Of a stretch of 64,000 nucleotides of DNA, positions 26,901 to 38,066 are shown piece by piece (the stretch's first letter is position 1; each line of letters opens with the position of its first letter). The position numbers and the translations under genes are program-made. Source of the stretch: Oscheius sp. JU75 (taxonomy: Eukaryota > Nematoda > Chromadorea > Rhabditida > Rhabditidae); assembly GCA_037178855.1 (NCBI GenBank), contig JASJZC010000002.1, forward strand, positions 8,940,501 to 9,004,500. Direction: 5' to 3'. The notes beneath the pieces were generated by a model that ran no database searches, had not been told where the DNA came from, and saw only the letters and a program-made list of their open reading frames with translations.

Positions 26901-29241
26901 GACGGGAATTATGCCGTATTTCAAGAAAATGTTGCCTGCGAAGATTCAGCAAGACGTGGCATCCAGTACGAATGAGTGCAAGATCGTTTCTCTCGCTCAG
27001 GATTGCCGAACAAGAATCGTTCAAAACCTTCGTGAACAAACTGAATCCGCATTACGAAGTCTCATCTCGACGAAAAGTCGTGAAACTGCTGGAAAAATAA
27101 GCTGAAACCATCGAGGAGAGAGGGAAACCGCGAATCGTCTCACGTCGTTACTACGATTGACGCCATCACTACTCACTTTGTCAAATACGGAATGAATCGC
27201 GTCGAGTTGATACTGGAATGTTTCGAGCATGTTTGTGACAAGTAAGCGCTTGTAGAAACCAAAAACTTGCAGATCAACTGGAGAAGAACTGGCAAAATCG
27301 ATCGCCGATGCACTATAGAAGTACGAATTCGGAGAAACTAAACGGCGTGGTGTGTGATGGCGCCAGTAACCTCAAAGTTGCGTGCGAGAAGCTCAAAGCT
27401 CCAAGATATGTTTTATCACTTGCAGTTTAGTATTTGCCCTAGTATTGATAGCTATGCACATGCTTTGAATCTCAACGAGATGGTTATCGACTCAGACCAA
27501 TTCTTTCCTCTTTTAAGAGGTTTCTGAGGTGGTAGAAGCAGAAGAAAGCTCTAGTGGGATAGCTTCACAAAAGTCTACCAGGAACGACTGGAGCACATTT
27601 TTCGACGAGCCGGCGAACAAGAGAAAGAAATTACCAATTGAGGTTCGATTTTGTTTTGTGTGTTCAAACTTGTTTAATTAGAAATCGAAGCATTCGCAGG
27701 TGACTCAGCTTGGTGGAATGCACTCTCTCCAGCTACCCAAACTGTCATCACTATTCAAGAAGTATTTCCTGTTTCCCTGCGAGTTCACTAGACTCGGAAA
27801 GGATTTTTTTGTAGGTTACTAAGTTTTTCTTTTTTATTAGGGATTGTGGTGTTATCTATGAAAACAAGTGCCGAGAACGGCTGGTGGGAAACACAGCTGA
27901 AGCGGTTCTCTCAATCTACTCGTTGGCACGAGCCGAAATTACTGGCTCGACGTCTGAAGTTCTATCTAGGCTCTATCTGTCTGTCTGACGCAGTCTACCT
28001 GTGACCTATTGTGAAGTGTTTGGAAGAGAGAAACCAAGCGTTCAATCCGGTTGTGGTCACAATTTTTGTAAAGTACAATTCTGTAGAGATTTTGAGCTGA
28101 GTAGGAAGATACACTTATATTCAGGCATTTCTTGTTTTCAAACACCCTAAAATGGCGGTTGCGACATTAAACGCTGTCTAACTGTCGTCGTTACTGTCTC
28201 TAAAAAGTCTGAAACAGCGGTTATGGTCTCAGAGCTGTCTAACTGTGGCAGATGTGGCCCCACGAAGCTTCAATGCTTGAATTTTTAGCTAAAAAGTTGT
28301 CCTACTGCTAATCGCTATAATTAAACGTCCCGGTCTCGATTCCCCTAGATGACAAATTTTTAGAAAAGCTGCTTCGAGAAGAAAAAGACATCACAAAAGC
28401 TCCAAAGGTGAGAAGTAATTTTACAAGAATAAAGAGACGATTCCTATGGTCACAAAAGCTTAGAATAGGAAAACGAGGGCTAACCTGGGAGATTTTGCTG
28501 CTTTTAGCCAAGCATGTGAATGCGAAGACGACGGGAAGATAGATGAGATAGAAGGGAAGAATGGCCGTCAGTCGCATGAACATCTTGCTCGGCGCCGTCT
28601 CGATTCCACGCGACGAATGCAGCTCAATCCAACTCGAATCGATTTTGTTGGCTCTGAATCAGAAAATGAACTCATTTTTGACCTAAAAAACCTACAAGAA
28701 CCCCATGAGCCAACTGTGATAGGCTGTCAGCGGCGGGTAGTCCAGTCCCCAGTAGAGCAGATCGTTCTCTGTACTGTTTACGTACCTCAAATAGGCCATT
28801 TTTACACAGAAACTTCGTGGTAAAGGACTTACCATTGGTAAATGGGAAGGTTGAAGGTTATTTCGAGCCAATGACGCTGTGCCTCGAAATCTCCATTGAG
28901 CGGTTTCATTCCTTCTCCTGTAAAACTCATCGTGACATTTCTTTTCGTTTCTAGCTTGAAGAATAGCAAAAAACCAAACCTGAATAGCTGCCCACGGCGA
29001 GAATTGCTTGAATGAGGAGTGTGAAGCTAAGAACGAGGCAAATTCCGAGCCAATCCAGTTCCTTTTCTTCTTTTACGGCTGCCAGATTTGGCTTTTTCTG
29101 AAACTTTGTGAGCCTGGGATAAAGAAGGGTGTATACCTGTAAGTTTCTGTGAAAATTAGACTGTCGTGCGATGAATTTGGGTTGATAGACCCTGGAATGC
29201 AGATTTTTGTTCAGCTGCGGCCTCCATTCTTCGCCGTTCAT
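23947..29241 (-). CDS. ALG6: ALG6: dolichyl-P-Glc:Man9GlcNAc2-PP-dolichol alpha-1,3-glucosyltransferase
   Basis: Twelve exons (minus): 29241-28980, 28917-28833, 28785-28702, 28653-28485, 26526-26462, 26419-26225, 25538-25400, 25355-25270, 25227-25072, 25030-24962, 24717-24615, 24156-23947. They total 1623 nt, or 540 aa (human about 507). ALG6 adds the first glucose to the lipid-linked oligosaccharide in the ER lumen. Family blocks seen in order: [30 protein letters not shown] (acceptor-binding loop), [46 protein letters not shown] and [18 protein letters not shown]8 is the nearest alternative, but the EAQRHW and [12 protein letters not shown] blocks fit ALG6. The N-terminus is extended before the first membrane helix. 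Positions 29190-29137 (54 nt, GT..AG, in frame) could be an intron, giving 522 aa. Intron 4 (1.96 kb) holds a decayed hAT transposase, and intron 6 holds a dispersed minisatellite. The ATG lies 3 nt after a 'tttcag'. Confidence 0.94.
25862..26036 (-). repeat. Dispersed composite repeat, copy 1 (hairpin plus ~19-bp minisatellite)
   Basis: In ALG6 intron 6. 25925-26036 is an imperfect tandem of units like 'ttgaacccacttcccatcc' (reverse: ggatgggaagtgggttcaa). It is followed on the minus strand by 'agccccgaaaggcg', 'taagttaggc' and 'cctaacttgttga' at 25862-25920. The same architecture recurs at 37310-37540 and 51060-51415. Confidence 0.75.
26040..26115 (-). repeat. tRNA-derived fragment
   Basis: The minus strand reads GGCGCCGGTTATCTTTCCGACTACGGAAC.. 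in two adjoining blocks, then CCGGGTTCGATCTCCGG, a near-canonical B box. It is tRNA-like in length (about 70 nt), but the acceptor ends do not pair, so it is a relic. It abuts the composite repeat in ALG6 intron 6. Confidence 0.5.
26737..27965 (+). pseudogene. Decayed hAT-family transposase with BED zinc finger
   Basis: It begins at 26737 with [15 protein letters not shown], then a BED finger ([13 protein letters not shown]). Further fragments lie in shifting frames: a '[14 protein letters not shown]' block followed by a stop, [12 protein letters not shown] (the hAT 'TDGASNM' catalytic-region type) near 27340, [10 protein letters not shown] near 27450, and a C-terminal dimerisation-type [17 protein letters not shown].. 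and [12 protein letters not shown] (27705-27930). Internal stops and frameshifts make it non-functional. It lies in ALG6 intron 4 in the opposite orientation. hAT elements are cut-and-paste DNA transposons. No convincing terminal repeats were found by eye. Confidence 0.85.
28085..28260. repeat. Short duplicated motif region (GCTGTCTAACTGT)
   Basis: 'gctgtctaactgt' occurs at about 28173 and again near 28230, and a 16-mer 'gctgtctaactgtcgt' is also present at 4291-4306. It is probably the remnant of a small dispersed repeat in ALG6 intron 4. Confidence 0.4.
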
Positions 29242-30822
29242 CAGCTGAAACGAGCCTTGTTACTTCTACAACAACAAAATAGTTTGGAATCCGGCAGAAA
29301 ATTTGGAAATTGGTTAGAGTGGCTCGCTTTTGTACGCAATTGCGTACTTTCATACAAAAGAAGTGAAAGACAACGGTCACGAGCTTGTTTTTCTCTTACT
29401 TTTCGAGGTTTTTTTCTCAAATTATCGTCCTGGTTTTTTGCTAAAATCATTAGCTAGTGGTAGTTCAAAGAGAAGGAAACCATATGCAACCCATCACCGC
29501 GAATAGTCGGATGTTTCCAAGCCCAAAAAAGCTGTTTTCTTATATGAGTCACCCTGAATTGCATGTCTTTTTTCAAATCCAACAACTTCCTCTCAAAATT
29601 CTCAGTAACGTGTGAAAATCGACCAGTATACGGCCTGCGACCGCCCCCGCCTGCGGGTCGGTTGACAAACGACCTCCCAATCATAACACGAACCGGCTCG
29701 ACCCTCGCAGTCTCGCTCACTCCTTCGGGAATCGTGTGATTCTTTCCACGCTATGACAGTTTTTGACAAAAAAAACAAAAGCAAATATGGCTCGCTTTCT
29801 TAATAATTGCCTCGTTGGGCTTTTTTGATGCAGATCCTTCTTGCGAGTTTCCAATAGTCTGTCTGTTGCTTTGCCTCTATCGCTGTCCCTCTGTCTTTCC
29901 CTGTTTTTCTGTCTTCCAGTCTCTGACTCTCCTAATAACTGTCTCTTCGTCTCTCTATCATCTATATTCTATTGCTCTACCTCTATCTCTCGCTATCTCT
30001 TTATCTCTCAGTCTCCCTGTCTCTATCTCTCTGCCTCTCTGTCTCTCCCACAGCATTCCCCCTTGTCCTTCAAGTTTCTGCCCTTCCCAGCTAATGAGAT
30101 GTGTTTTTCTCTTTCTCTAGTCGCTCCTCCTCTCAATTCCCTCACAGAGCCTCCATGTTTCCCCTCATTTGGCTATTTTGCTTCTCTCTCTGTTTATCCT
30201 ATTGGTTTTTCCCAAACTCTTCTCATGTAATCCTACCGATTCCTAATCTCGTTCTTTCACAGTGTAATTTTTCCCTTTCAGCAGCCACAGACAATGTTCC
30301 CATGAGTACAAGATCTTCCATTTCGTCCTTTCCGTCGCGGACGCCGTCATCCAATGGCTTTTCAGCAGGTTGGTTCTTGGTAGAGGCGAGAGAGTCAGAT
30401 GTCGACATGTTATGAATAATGACCGGAATCGGCCGAGACTACCCGTCGCGATTATGCTCTAACATGTCTGAAAGGTCAGCGTTCCTCTGAACTCATTAGG
30501 GGAAAACACCCGCCGCCGGGCTTAATCAACAGCAAACAATAAAAAAAGAGGAGCTCTAAAATAGATAAATGAATAGATGCTACTCATAAACTTTACCCAT
30601 AAAGCACGATAGAGTTTGTTAGGGTTGCAAACAAAAAACACTGCTGCGGAAGCATGCCTATACCATCTACTGAGCCCTAGAAATGTTTCATTTTTTGATG
30701 AGGATGGAAATGCTTGAATGCGTCCGGGTCATAGCCAAAGCTCACTGGAGCATGTAGAGAAACGAGCGTGTGATTAAAACTTTTGGATGGATTATAAAAG
30801 ACAGACAGAACAAGTTGTTCAG
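29242..30822. other. Spacer between ALG6 and TMCO4 gene 5' ends
   Basis: Divergent promoter region of about 1.6 kb. It contains a ~200-bp pyrimidine microsatellite (29860-30060). Short minus-strand open frames occur at 29454-29720 and 30223-30408. Neither resembles a family I know, though either could be a 5' exon. The first exon of the TMCO4-like gene should lie in this region. Confidence 0.4.
29860..30060. repeat. (TCTCTG)n-type degenerate microsatellite
   Basis: About 200 bp of tctctgtctccctctgtct-like units with substitutions, in the spacer between two divergent genes. Confidence 0.85.
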
Positions 30823-33104
30823 AACCATCATGCTCATCGCCAGTCCACAAGTCTGCAGAAGAAGTCCATTCCCAGTTGCGACCATCCACCCGATTCGCCT
30901 TTGCCAATCTTGTGACAACTGTCATTCGTCTCGACTTTTGGAATGACTTTGATCCGCATTCGATGTAAGTCTTCCTGTTAGTTTGTACTTTTCCTCTTTA
31001 GATTTTTCTGCAAAATTGCCTTCGAGGGCGTCATGAACTGCATGGGGCTTCCGGAGAAGACTATTAAGTCTCTAAAAACACAGCTAGAGGTCCGGGTGTT
31101 GACGGTCGAGAGCACCAAAATGATCTTCAGGGTGAGCACGAGGGAACGGACATTGCTGTACTCATAACGACAATCAAGGAAGACCCTGCCATCCAAGAAA
31201 ACGGAACGATATGTCTACTTGAAGCCCTTCTTTTAGCCTTTGTCGCCTCGGCCGATTATGACAGCCGATATAGGGTCCTGCTCCGACATATGGCTACTCT
31301 GTTGGGGATTTCCTGGGATGACTTTGAGGAACTCGAAGAGAATCTAGCCACCTCGATCCTTGAAGAGCAATTCGTCGAATCGGAGTGAGTTTAAAAGCAC
31401 TAGAAGTTTAAATGTTGCCCCTCCAGTTCCCGTGCAAACCACTTATCACCCGACGGGTAAGCTGGTGTTGTGATGTGGGCTTATCATACGGTTCTTTGCT
31501 GAAACAATGTTAATGGTTTCAGGTATGCCCGGAAAGCTAGAGAGAAGACTCAGAGGAACAAGAAGATCAAGAGATATCTGATGATCGGGGCAGCAGGTGG
31601 TGTTGGAGGAGTCCTGATCGGTTAGTACTCTCTCTGTATTTCTGTCTCTCTATCTCTCGTTCTCTGTCTAAAGTTTTTTCTTTAGGTCTGACAGGCGGTC
31701 TAGCTGCTCCACTGATCGCCGCTGGAGCCGGCGTACTTGGAGTCGGATCAGGAGCTGTAGCAGCGATAGCCTCAACAGCGGGAGCAGCCGTGTTAGGAAC
31801 GACTTTCGGCGTGACGGGTGCTGGTCTTTCCGGGTACAAAGTTCGTCCCTTATCCACTGTTTTGTTGCAAACAACATTTCCAGATGAAAAAGCGGGTAGG
31901 AGCGATAGAGGAGTTCAGTATTGGAACTCTTTCTCAAGGGACTGGACTGCATTGTGCTCTGGCTGTCAGTGGATGGATTGATCCTCATGCCGTGAGAGAT
32001 AATTTGAGTTCCTGATACCGTTTCTTTCAGAGTCATGAAGAGGCCTTTGTGCAGCCTTGGAGGCATTTGAACTGTGCCAAGGAACAGTACACCCTAAAGT
32101 ATGAGAGCAGGTATCTGGAAGAACTCGGCAAGGCTTTGGACTACCTTATGAGCTTCGCTGTAACCGCTGCTGTTCAGCAAGCTCTGATGGAGACAGCCCT
32201 TCACAGTCAGTTGGTTTTGAGCAGATAGACAGAGAGAGACATAGTGTCAGAGAGGGTAGATACATACACAAGCATCATTCGTAATTTCCAGGTCTTCTAA
32301 CTGCGGTGGCCTGGCCAGTGGCTATTCTCGGCTGTGCTTCAGTGCTCGATAATCCTTGGAACGTGTGCATCTCACGTTCAGCCGAGGTTTTCCTCTCTTT
32401 CCAGCTGATGAGATTAGGCTAATTTAGGTTGGAGAGCAGTTGGCCGAGATTCTTCTAACTCGTCAACACGGAAAAAGACCCATTACCTTGATTGGATTCA
32501 GTCTCGGGGCGAGAGTCATCTATCACTGCCTGCTCACAATGAGCAAGAGGGCCGAATGTGTCGGCATCGTTGAAGACGTCATTCTTCTGGGGGCACCAGT
32601 GACGGCTTCCTCAAAACAATGGGCAACCATGGCCAGTGTGGTTGGAGGAAGGATTATCAATGGTTACTGTGAAACGGATTGGCTTCTACGATTCGTCTAC
32701 CGTACCATGTCGGCACAGATTTCTGTAGCGGGGACCAGTCCAATTGGGACGAAACATACGAAGAAGATCTATAATTACAACCTTACTCACATTGTAAGTT
32801 GTCTCTGTCCTTATCTATCTGTCTCTCTGTCTCTATTATTCCGAATTTTCAGGTAAAAGGACACTTGGACTACTCCCAAAAACTGACAGAAGTCCTATCC
32901 GCCGTTGGAATCCGAGTAGAACCTCATTCTCCAGAGTCGTGTCAAAATATCAGTGATCTGGTAGCGGAGGCTACGGAAGCAAAAGAAGCCTCTCCAGCCC
33001 AAGAGATCAACGACAACAAAGTCATTTTCAAAGCTGGAGAGGACTTCGTCGATCCACTCGCACAAGAAATATCTGAAGTTCACGTCGTGGACAAGAGCCC
33101 GTAA
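30823..33104 (+). CDS. TMCO4: TMCO4-like transmembrane alpha/beta-hydrolase (DUF726)
   Basis: Exons: 30823(5' partial)-30964, 31002-31089, 31131-31384, 31523-31620, 31686-31840, 31884-31991, 32031-32205, 32292-32386, 32428-32793, 32853-33104; phases agree. Order matches human TMCO4: an N-terminal helical region, YLMIG..GGVGGVLIG plus a Gly/Ala-rich membrane hairpin, GLSGYKMKKRVGAIEEF, then a serine hydrolase core with nucleophile elbow GFSLGAR and the blocks ILLGAP, RIINGYC and GHLDYS. The family's substrate is not established; its fold predicts a lipase- or esterase-like activity at a membrane. The 5' exon with the start codon was not found: no ATG lies in frame before the first strong exon, and acceptors at 30822 or 30856 are both possible. 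It is tail to tail with the TIL gene, with 115 bp between stops. Confidence 0.92.
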
Positions 33105-33219
33105 TGGTCTAAAGGATCTGAGTCAACTTCTAGTCAAATTGGAGCTTTTATCAGAACCATTCCTGTCATATACTGTGATTTTTTGTATGTTTATGAATGT
33201 GCATTTTGCTGAAATCTTA

Positions 33220-33574
33220 TTACTGGGTCAGTGGACGGCATTCTTCCTGACGGACGCATTTCTTGGTGGCATCATCACGGAGGTAGCCAGGCTTACATCC
33301 ACAGTACTCTCCAAGAATACACTGCATGGTGCATGCCTAAAAAAGATATGCTTGCAAGATGAATGATTACTCACGATCATTACAGATTGTCCATTTTTAC
33401 ACAAGCTCTCACAAGGCTTACATTGGATCTTGTTCTCATTCGGGCCGCAATCCAAGGCAGACAGAACTGAAAATATTCTTTTGGTTACCTGTCTCTCAGT
33501 CCTTCTCTGTTTCTCCGTCTAGACAAACCTGCAACAGTGGTAGCAAAAAGAACGAAGCTGAAAAGACGAGCCAT
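33220..33574 (-). CDS. Small secreted TIL-domain (trypsin-inhibitor-like) protein
   Basis: Three exons (minus): 33574-33529, 33466-33375, 33336-33220, totalling 255 nt, or 84 aa. A signal peptide (MARLFSFVLFATTVA) is followed by a cysteine-rich domain with a TIL pattern: DCGPNENKIQCKPCESLC.., ACTMQCILG, then EYCGCKPGYLRDD and KKCVRQEEC. The family usually folds as a disulfide-rich serine protease inhibitor; in nematodes such proteins are secreted and used in defence or in blocking host or self proteases. The target cannot be read from the sequence. An alternative donor upstream in exon 2 ('tct|gtaatg', same phase) would shorten it by three residues. It lies downstream of the GT92 gene on the same strand. 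Confidence 0.85.
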
Positions 33575-33934
33575 TGTTGTTGGTCTAACCCGGCGCTGGC
33601 GCTTTTATTGGCTGGAAAACCGAGGTCATAATAAGTTTTTGCATCGCAATGAAATGAATGTATTGATGACCGAAGTGTAGACACAGGTGGAAAAACATTC
33701 GGAAATCAGCTTTTCTGACTCACGGACAGTCTAGAATTTAATTAATTGCTTGAGTATTCTATCACTAGCTGACAAATTAATCCTTAGAAGAGATCTCAAA
33801 AGTGGATCTTTGCAAATGAAGTGTTTTCGAAACAGATGGGATTCGGTTGGTTTGCACAGGCCTATTTTCAGTTTACCAAAAGAACAATCCCTTCCTATCC
33901 GGGACAAAATTTTCCAAAAAGGTCTATTCGGGAA

Positions 33935-35440
33935 TCAACAAAATTTATTGAAAATAGCACACAAGCTCTGTTTTACATTCTGTGACAGGGTTGCTTGTAG
34001 TTTTGTGTCCAAATTTGTTAAATTGAAGTTTCCAAAAGATTCGGCTTCTTTGAGGAAGAAAGACCATCCTTTTTGAAGACGGTAGTGTCTAAAAATGTCG
34101 TGTTCCGTTTAAATTTGGTTCTTACCTAACAACTGCCTCCTCCGGCGGGACAAGGTACACATCTGAGCCCTTTTTGAAGCGAAGAACTTGATGTACACCC
34201 ATTGATTCGACCTGAACAGTGATGCACTTTGTTTTGAAGATCAGCAGACTTTTTGTGGGTCAATAACGGATTTTGTAGTGTGATTGAGAGGGGCAACATG
34301 ACTAGTGTTGTGCCATAGTGCTGTTGGCATTTCGGTTTTGACTTCTTCCCAAGTTAAAGGTATTTCCTGGAAACATAGACTTGTAGAGACAGAGACAGTC
34401 GCTAACTGTCGGAATCTCGTTGTGCCGAAGAACCCATTGACATCTAAACCGATACTCTCCAACACCTTCTGCTTGTTGTAACTCCAAAAAATTCTTGAAT
34501 GCCCCTCGTTTCGGGAGGATCCTTTCGTCCAAATCGACAGTCGCGACTCTTTTGGATTCACCCCGCGAACGGGTCAGACACTCCTAAAAGAGTACAATCA
34601 CCTAAAAGTTTAGTTATACCTGAAGTTGAACTTCATGCCGGCAACGATGACGACTCATGCAACCAGCAATCTTGTTCATGGTTATCACTTCAACAATCCC
34701 GGACAAGACATAATGTTCCAGTATTCGATCCACCAAACTGTCTGCCTCTTGTTTGTAGACGTAAAAATGTTCTGCTCCCTGAACTTTCGTACTAAAGTTT
34801 TCCAGAGATACAGAGAGATGGACGTTTATTAACCTGTAACTTGTAAAACTCAATGAACTCGATGAGCATCAGCCATTTGGGATCCCGGCCATAAATTGGA
34901 GCTAAGCAGAACGAGAAGTCGTACTTAAAAACTAGACAAAATTTTCAAGGAAGAGGGTGCTACCTACTTTTTCGTGAAATTATCCTTGCCAGTTCGGTTA
35001 CTTTATTCCTCCTGTCTATCGTCAATCCAACATACTCAACCAGTTCAGTATTAGGGCAATACACCAGGTGTTCCGGAAACACCAAAACAGGATTTGGATG
35101 ACCTATCTCCTTCTGATTTCGATTAAAGTATCGACAGTAGACCTTTCTTCTGAAAAATGACATTTTTCATCGGTTGAAGGACTAACTGAAAGTATCCAGC
35201 TGAAGAAATAACCACCACTATCCTGTCTTCTTCTTGATGGGCGGAGAATACCATCAATGGTTCCGTGTCATTGGTATGTAAATAAACTGACTTCTCCAAA
35301 AAATTGTTGGCTGCAGACTTGTGAGATTCCAAAGCTCTTGTAAATATAAGGCGGTGAGTGAGCCAGAGAGCTGTTCTATAGCATAAGAGTAGTACGAGAA
35401 TGAGGATGAACAGTCGAAGGGGAATAGCGCGCAGACGCAT
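33935..35440 (-). CDS. Family-92 (DUF23) glycosyltransferase, type II membrane protein
   Basis: Eight exons (minus): 35440-35187, 35149-34968, 34931-34834, 34778-34620, 34583-34407, 34366-34250, 34211-34126, 34088-33935, giving 1227 nt, or 408 aa. A short cytoplasmic tail and signal anchor (MRLRAIPLRLFILILVLLL) are followed by a lumenal domain. GT92 blocks present: FSFCLAPIYGRDPKWLML, EFIEFYKLQGAEHFYVY, the metal-binding-type ATVDLDERILP and a C-terminal VRHYR. GT92 enzymes act in the Golgi; the characterised C. elegans member (GALT-1) adds galactose to fucose on N-glycan cores. The exact acceptor here is unknown, as the family is large in nematodes. The start at 35440 was chosen because it gives a compact signal anchor; an in-frame ATG at 35521 is also open. 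Confidence 0.9.
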
Positions 35441-35522
35441 TAATGTTCCGAGAAAGAGAAAATGGGGATAAGAGAGAGTGAGAGGGTCGAAAACATAGCA
35501 CTGACAAAACTTATCAAGCATT

Positions 35523-35650
35523 TCTGTCTCTCTGTCTCTTTTTCTCTCTTTCTTTGTCTCTCTGCCTCCCTGTCCCTATCTCTTTTTCTCTCTGTTTCTG
35601 TCTATCTGTCGCTTAGTCTCTTTCTCTCTCTGTCTCTCTGCTACTCTAAT
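35523..35650. repeat. (TCTCTG)n-type degenerate microsatellite
   Basis: tctctgtctctttttctctct-type units over about 125 bp, just upstream of the GT92 start. Confidence 0.85.
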
Positions 35651-37309
35651 CTTCTGTCTTTGTTCTCACGCGGCGAAACAATAAATCCAAAAATACAATT
35701 GTTACTAGCCTTCATATCAATATTCGCCCAGCCCTGCAGCCAACTCTTATTTGGACTTCAAATATTGTTGTGGTGTTGGGTCTAGTCTCTCTGTGTCATG
35801 CAAACATAACATTTTTTTAAACAATCTTTTGAGGATCGTCTTCGACCAGCCTTGACCTTCCTTCCGTTTCTTGACGTCATTCCCAGCCTGACAGTCTTGT
35901 AATTTTTGACGAATTACCTTTCCGAACTGGCTTCTCTTCTTCTATATTCTTTTCCAGGATTCTGAACAAACTAAAAGAAACGGACAGAATGAACCTCAAG
36001 GAGGAACAAATCCCGTAAGTTCTTTTCTATTCGGAGCTTCTTGATCTAAATGTGACAGTTGTATGTACATTTCTGCTTTTCTGCCACAAAACATGTTGAA
36101 TGATTCTGAGCAAATATTGTGACAACTTCTGGGAGGCTAAACAGTTCCTGAAGCAAGAAGTATTCCAGAACTTTTTTTCGCTAACTACCTCTTTCTTTCA
36201 TCAGGCGTTTAAACTTTGTCTAAACTGTCCACTTTGTCGGCCTCCGTACTCTTTTGTTGATCTTCGTGATCTGTCCACACGAGAGGATACTTTTGATAGC
36301 CGCTCATTCTTTCCGTGTCAGCATATCCTGTCTCTGTCTCTATCTCTATCTGTCCCTGTCCCTGTCTCTTCTTGTTACCTTTATGTTTACCAATTTTTCT
36401 CTCCCACACATATAAATACAACTGGACTGCCCACTTCCGCCCGTTCCCACAATGTTTTCTCTGGGTCTGTCGGCAGTTGAATTTAGTTTAAAGAAGCAGA
36501 CGTACTCTAATGATCTTTTACCCTACAATAGTCTTTTCGGTACTTAAGAATTCGTTAATTTTTATTCCTAACTGCAATACCAAATCAGCATAATATTGTT
36601 GTTTGTTCTGGATTGAGTTGTTACTGTAAATAGCTTATAGCGGACTCTGATGTGTTTGAGAAAGAAAAACATTGCTGGCTTGTCCACTGTTCTCACGGTT
36701 TTGGCCTTGTTCCCATCAGTTTCCTTTTCGAAAGGTTTAACACAAGCGCGAGTCTTATGAACAGTTCAGCGGTTCAGCCTTTTGAGATTCACTGATCATT
36801 CAGTCTGTGATTTGTTCAAAAAAGCAATTATACCCTGGTGACACTCACACGTACAATTTAGATCCCCGTTTAGCGAACCCGTTTGTGAACACCTTTTATG
36901 TTTCCTGTTTTTTTTATTGTTAGTCTTTTTTTACAAGTGGCAGAGACAGAGAAACAGAGAAACACAGAGATAGCTTTCCCACGCAGTATCTATCAAATCC
37001 ATTGGTCAGAGTGTGAATTGGAATGGACGACCGGTTTCGTTGGATCTCTGTCCAGTCCCCAACAGAAGAACACATCCTAAGAATTTTGTTTTGTCTCGCT
37101 CACTTTCTCTCACTTGAACGAACAGGAAATAATTGAATTAATGAACCTCGTGCAAATTTCTGTGCCCAAGTTCAATTGAACCCTATTGACCTCGATGACG
37201 CTCCCACCATTTTTTTCTTCCTGGGTTCATTGCGTTTTTTGAATTGATTCATTTCGCGGAACTTAGCTAACTTTGAAGAGACTTTCATATAGCAAACTAC
37301 ATCGCAGGG

Positions 37310-37540
37310 CACAATTTTCCCTTGGATAGAAAATTGGGTCAAGGGATGGGAAATTGGTCCAAAGAGTGGAAGGGAAGTGGTTTCAAGGGATGGAAAGTGA
37401 TATCAAAGAGTGGTAAGCGGGTTTAACTAATTAGCAGTGGTCATTAGCTACTGGGGAAAGGAGAAGGTACGCAACAGATTAGGCTACTGCCTCTAAGGGG
37501 CGGTGGCCTAGCTTGTACTAACATACATCCAAATGAGGAC
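37310..37540 (+). repeat. Dispersed composite repeat, copy 2
   Basis: 37322-37430 holds imperfect tandem units like 'gtcaagggatgggaaattg' and 'tttcaagggatggaaagtga'. It is followed by 'acgcaacagattaggctact..ggtggcctagcttgtact' at 37480-37528, which corresponds to the hairpin part of the copies at 25.9 and 51.3 kb. This is the most diverged copy. Confidence 0.6.
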
Positions 37541-38066
37541 AGGCTTGAAAGGTTACAGTAAGCGGGAAAACAACAAGCTGTTGCTTGTGTTTGGATTTCA
37601 AAATCGATTGAATACTAATAGAGTTACATTGAAAAAGAGCCTTTCTCAGTTTTATAACTATTTTTCACGTCTGGGTTATAGTTATTCGGCATACTGAGCA
37701 AAGATCATCTAGTTGTGAAAAACAAACAGGGTAGTCACTTTTGAAAAGACTAGTTTTTCTACATCGCGTATTTCCTCTTTCTGTCTAGGAACTGGAAAAT
37801 ATCTTCTACGTCAAACTCGCATGTTCCTGTACTAGACTCTACTCTAGCCATGCCAATTTCCGTGGTGGACATGACTGTTTCCGTAATCTCTCACTCTCTC
37901 TTTTCCCCCTATCCCGACCGCATTTGAATGATCCGATTGCGCGGTCAGTCTAGTTTGCCTGACAGCCCTCCTTCCCTCCCTCTTCTGACTCATTTCTAGT
38001 TTAAAAGGTTCGTCTGGGTTCAGAACACAGTTTTACACTCCTTCCCCCGAGGACCTCATTTCCAGG

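Larger units (their letters stand above)
35441..38066. other. Spacer between divergent GT92 and MFSD8 genes
   Basis: 2.6 kb without a recognisable gene. It contains a TCTCTG microsatellite (35523-35650), a composite repeat copy (37310-37540), and one exon-like block at about 35957-36012 ('ttttccag' acceptor, 'gtaagt' donor) that could be a 5' UTR exon of the MFSD8 gene. Confidence 0.4.

Noticed and set aside
30223-30408. Minus-strand 61-codon frame as an independent gene
   Set aside because: No family match, no clear downstream partner exon and no start context; could be chance or a stray 5' exon.
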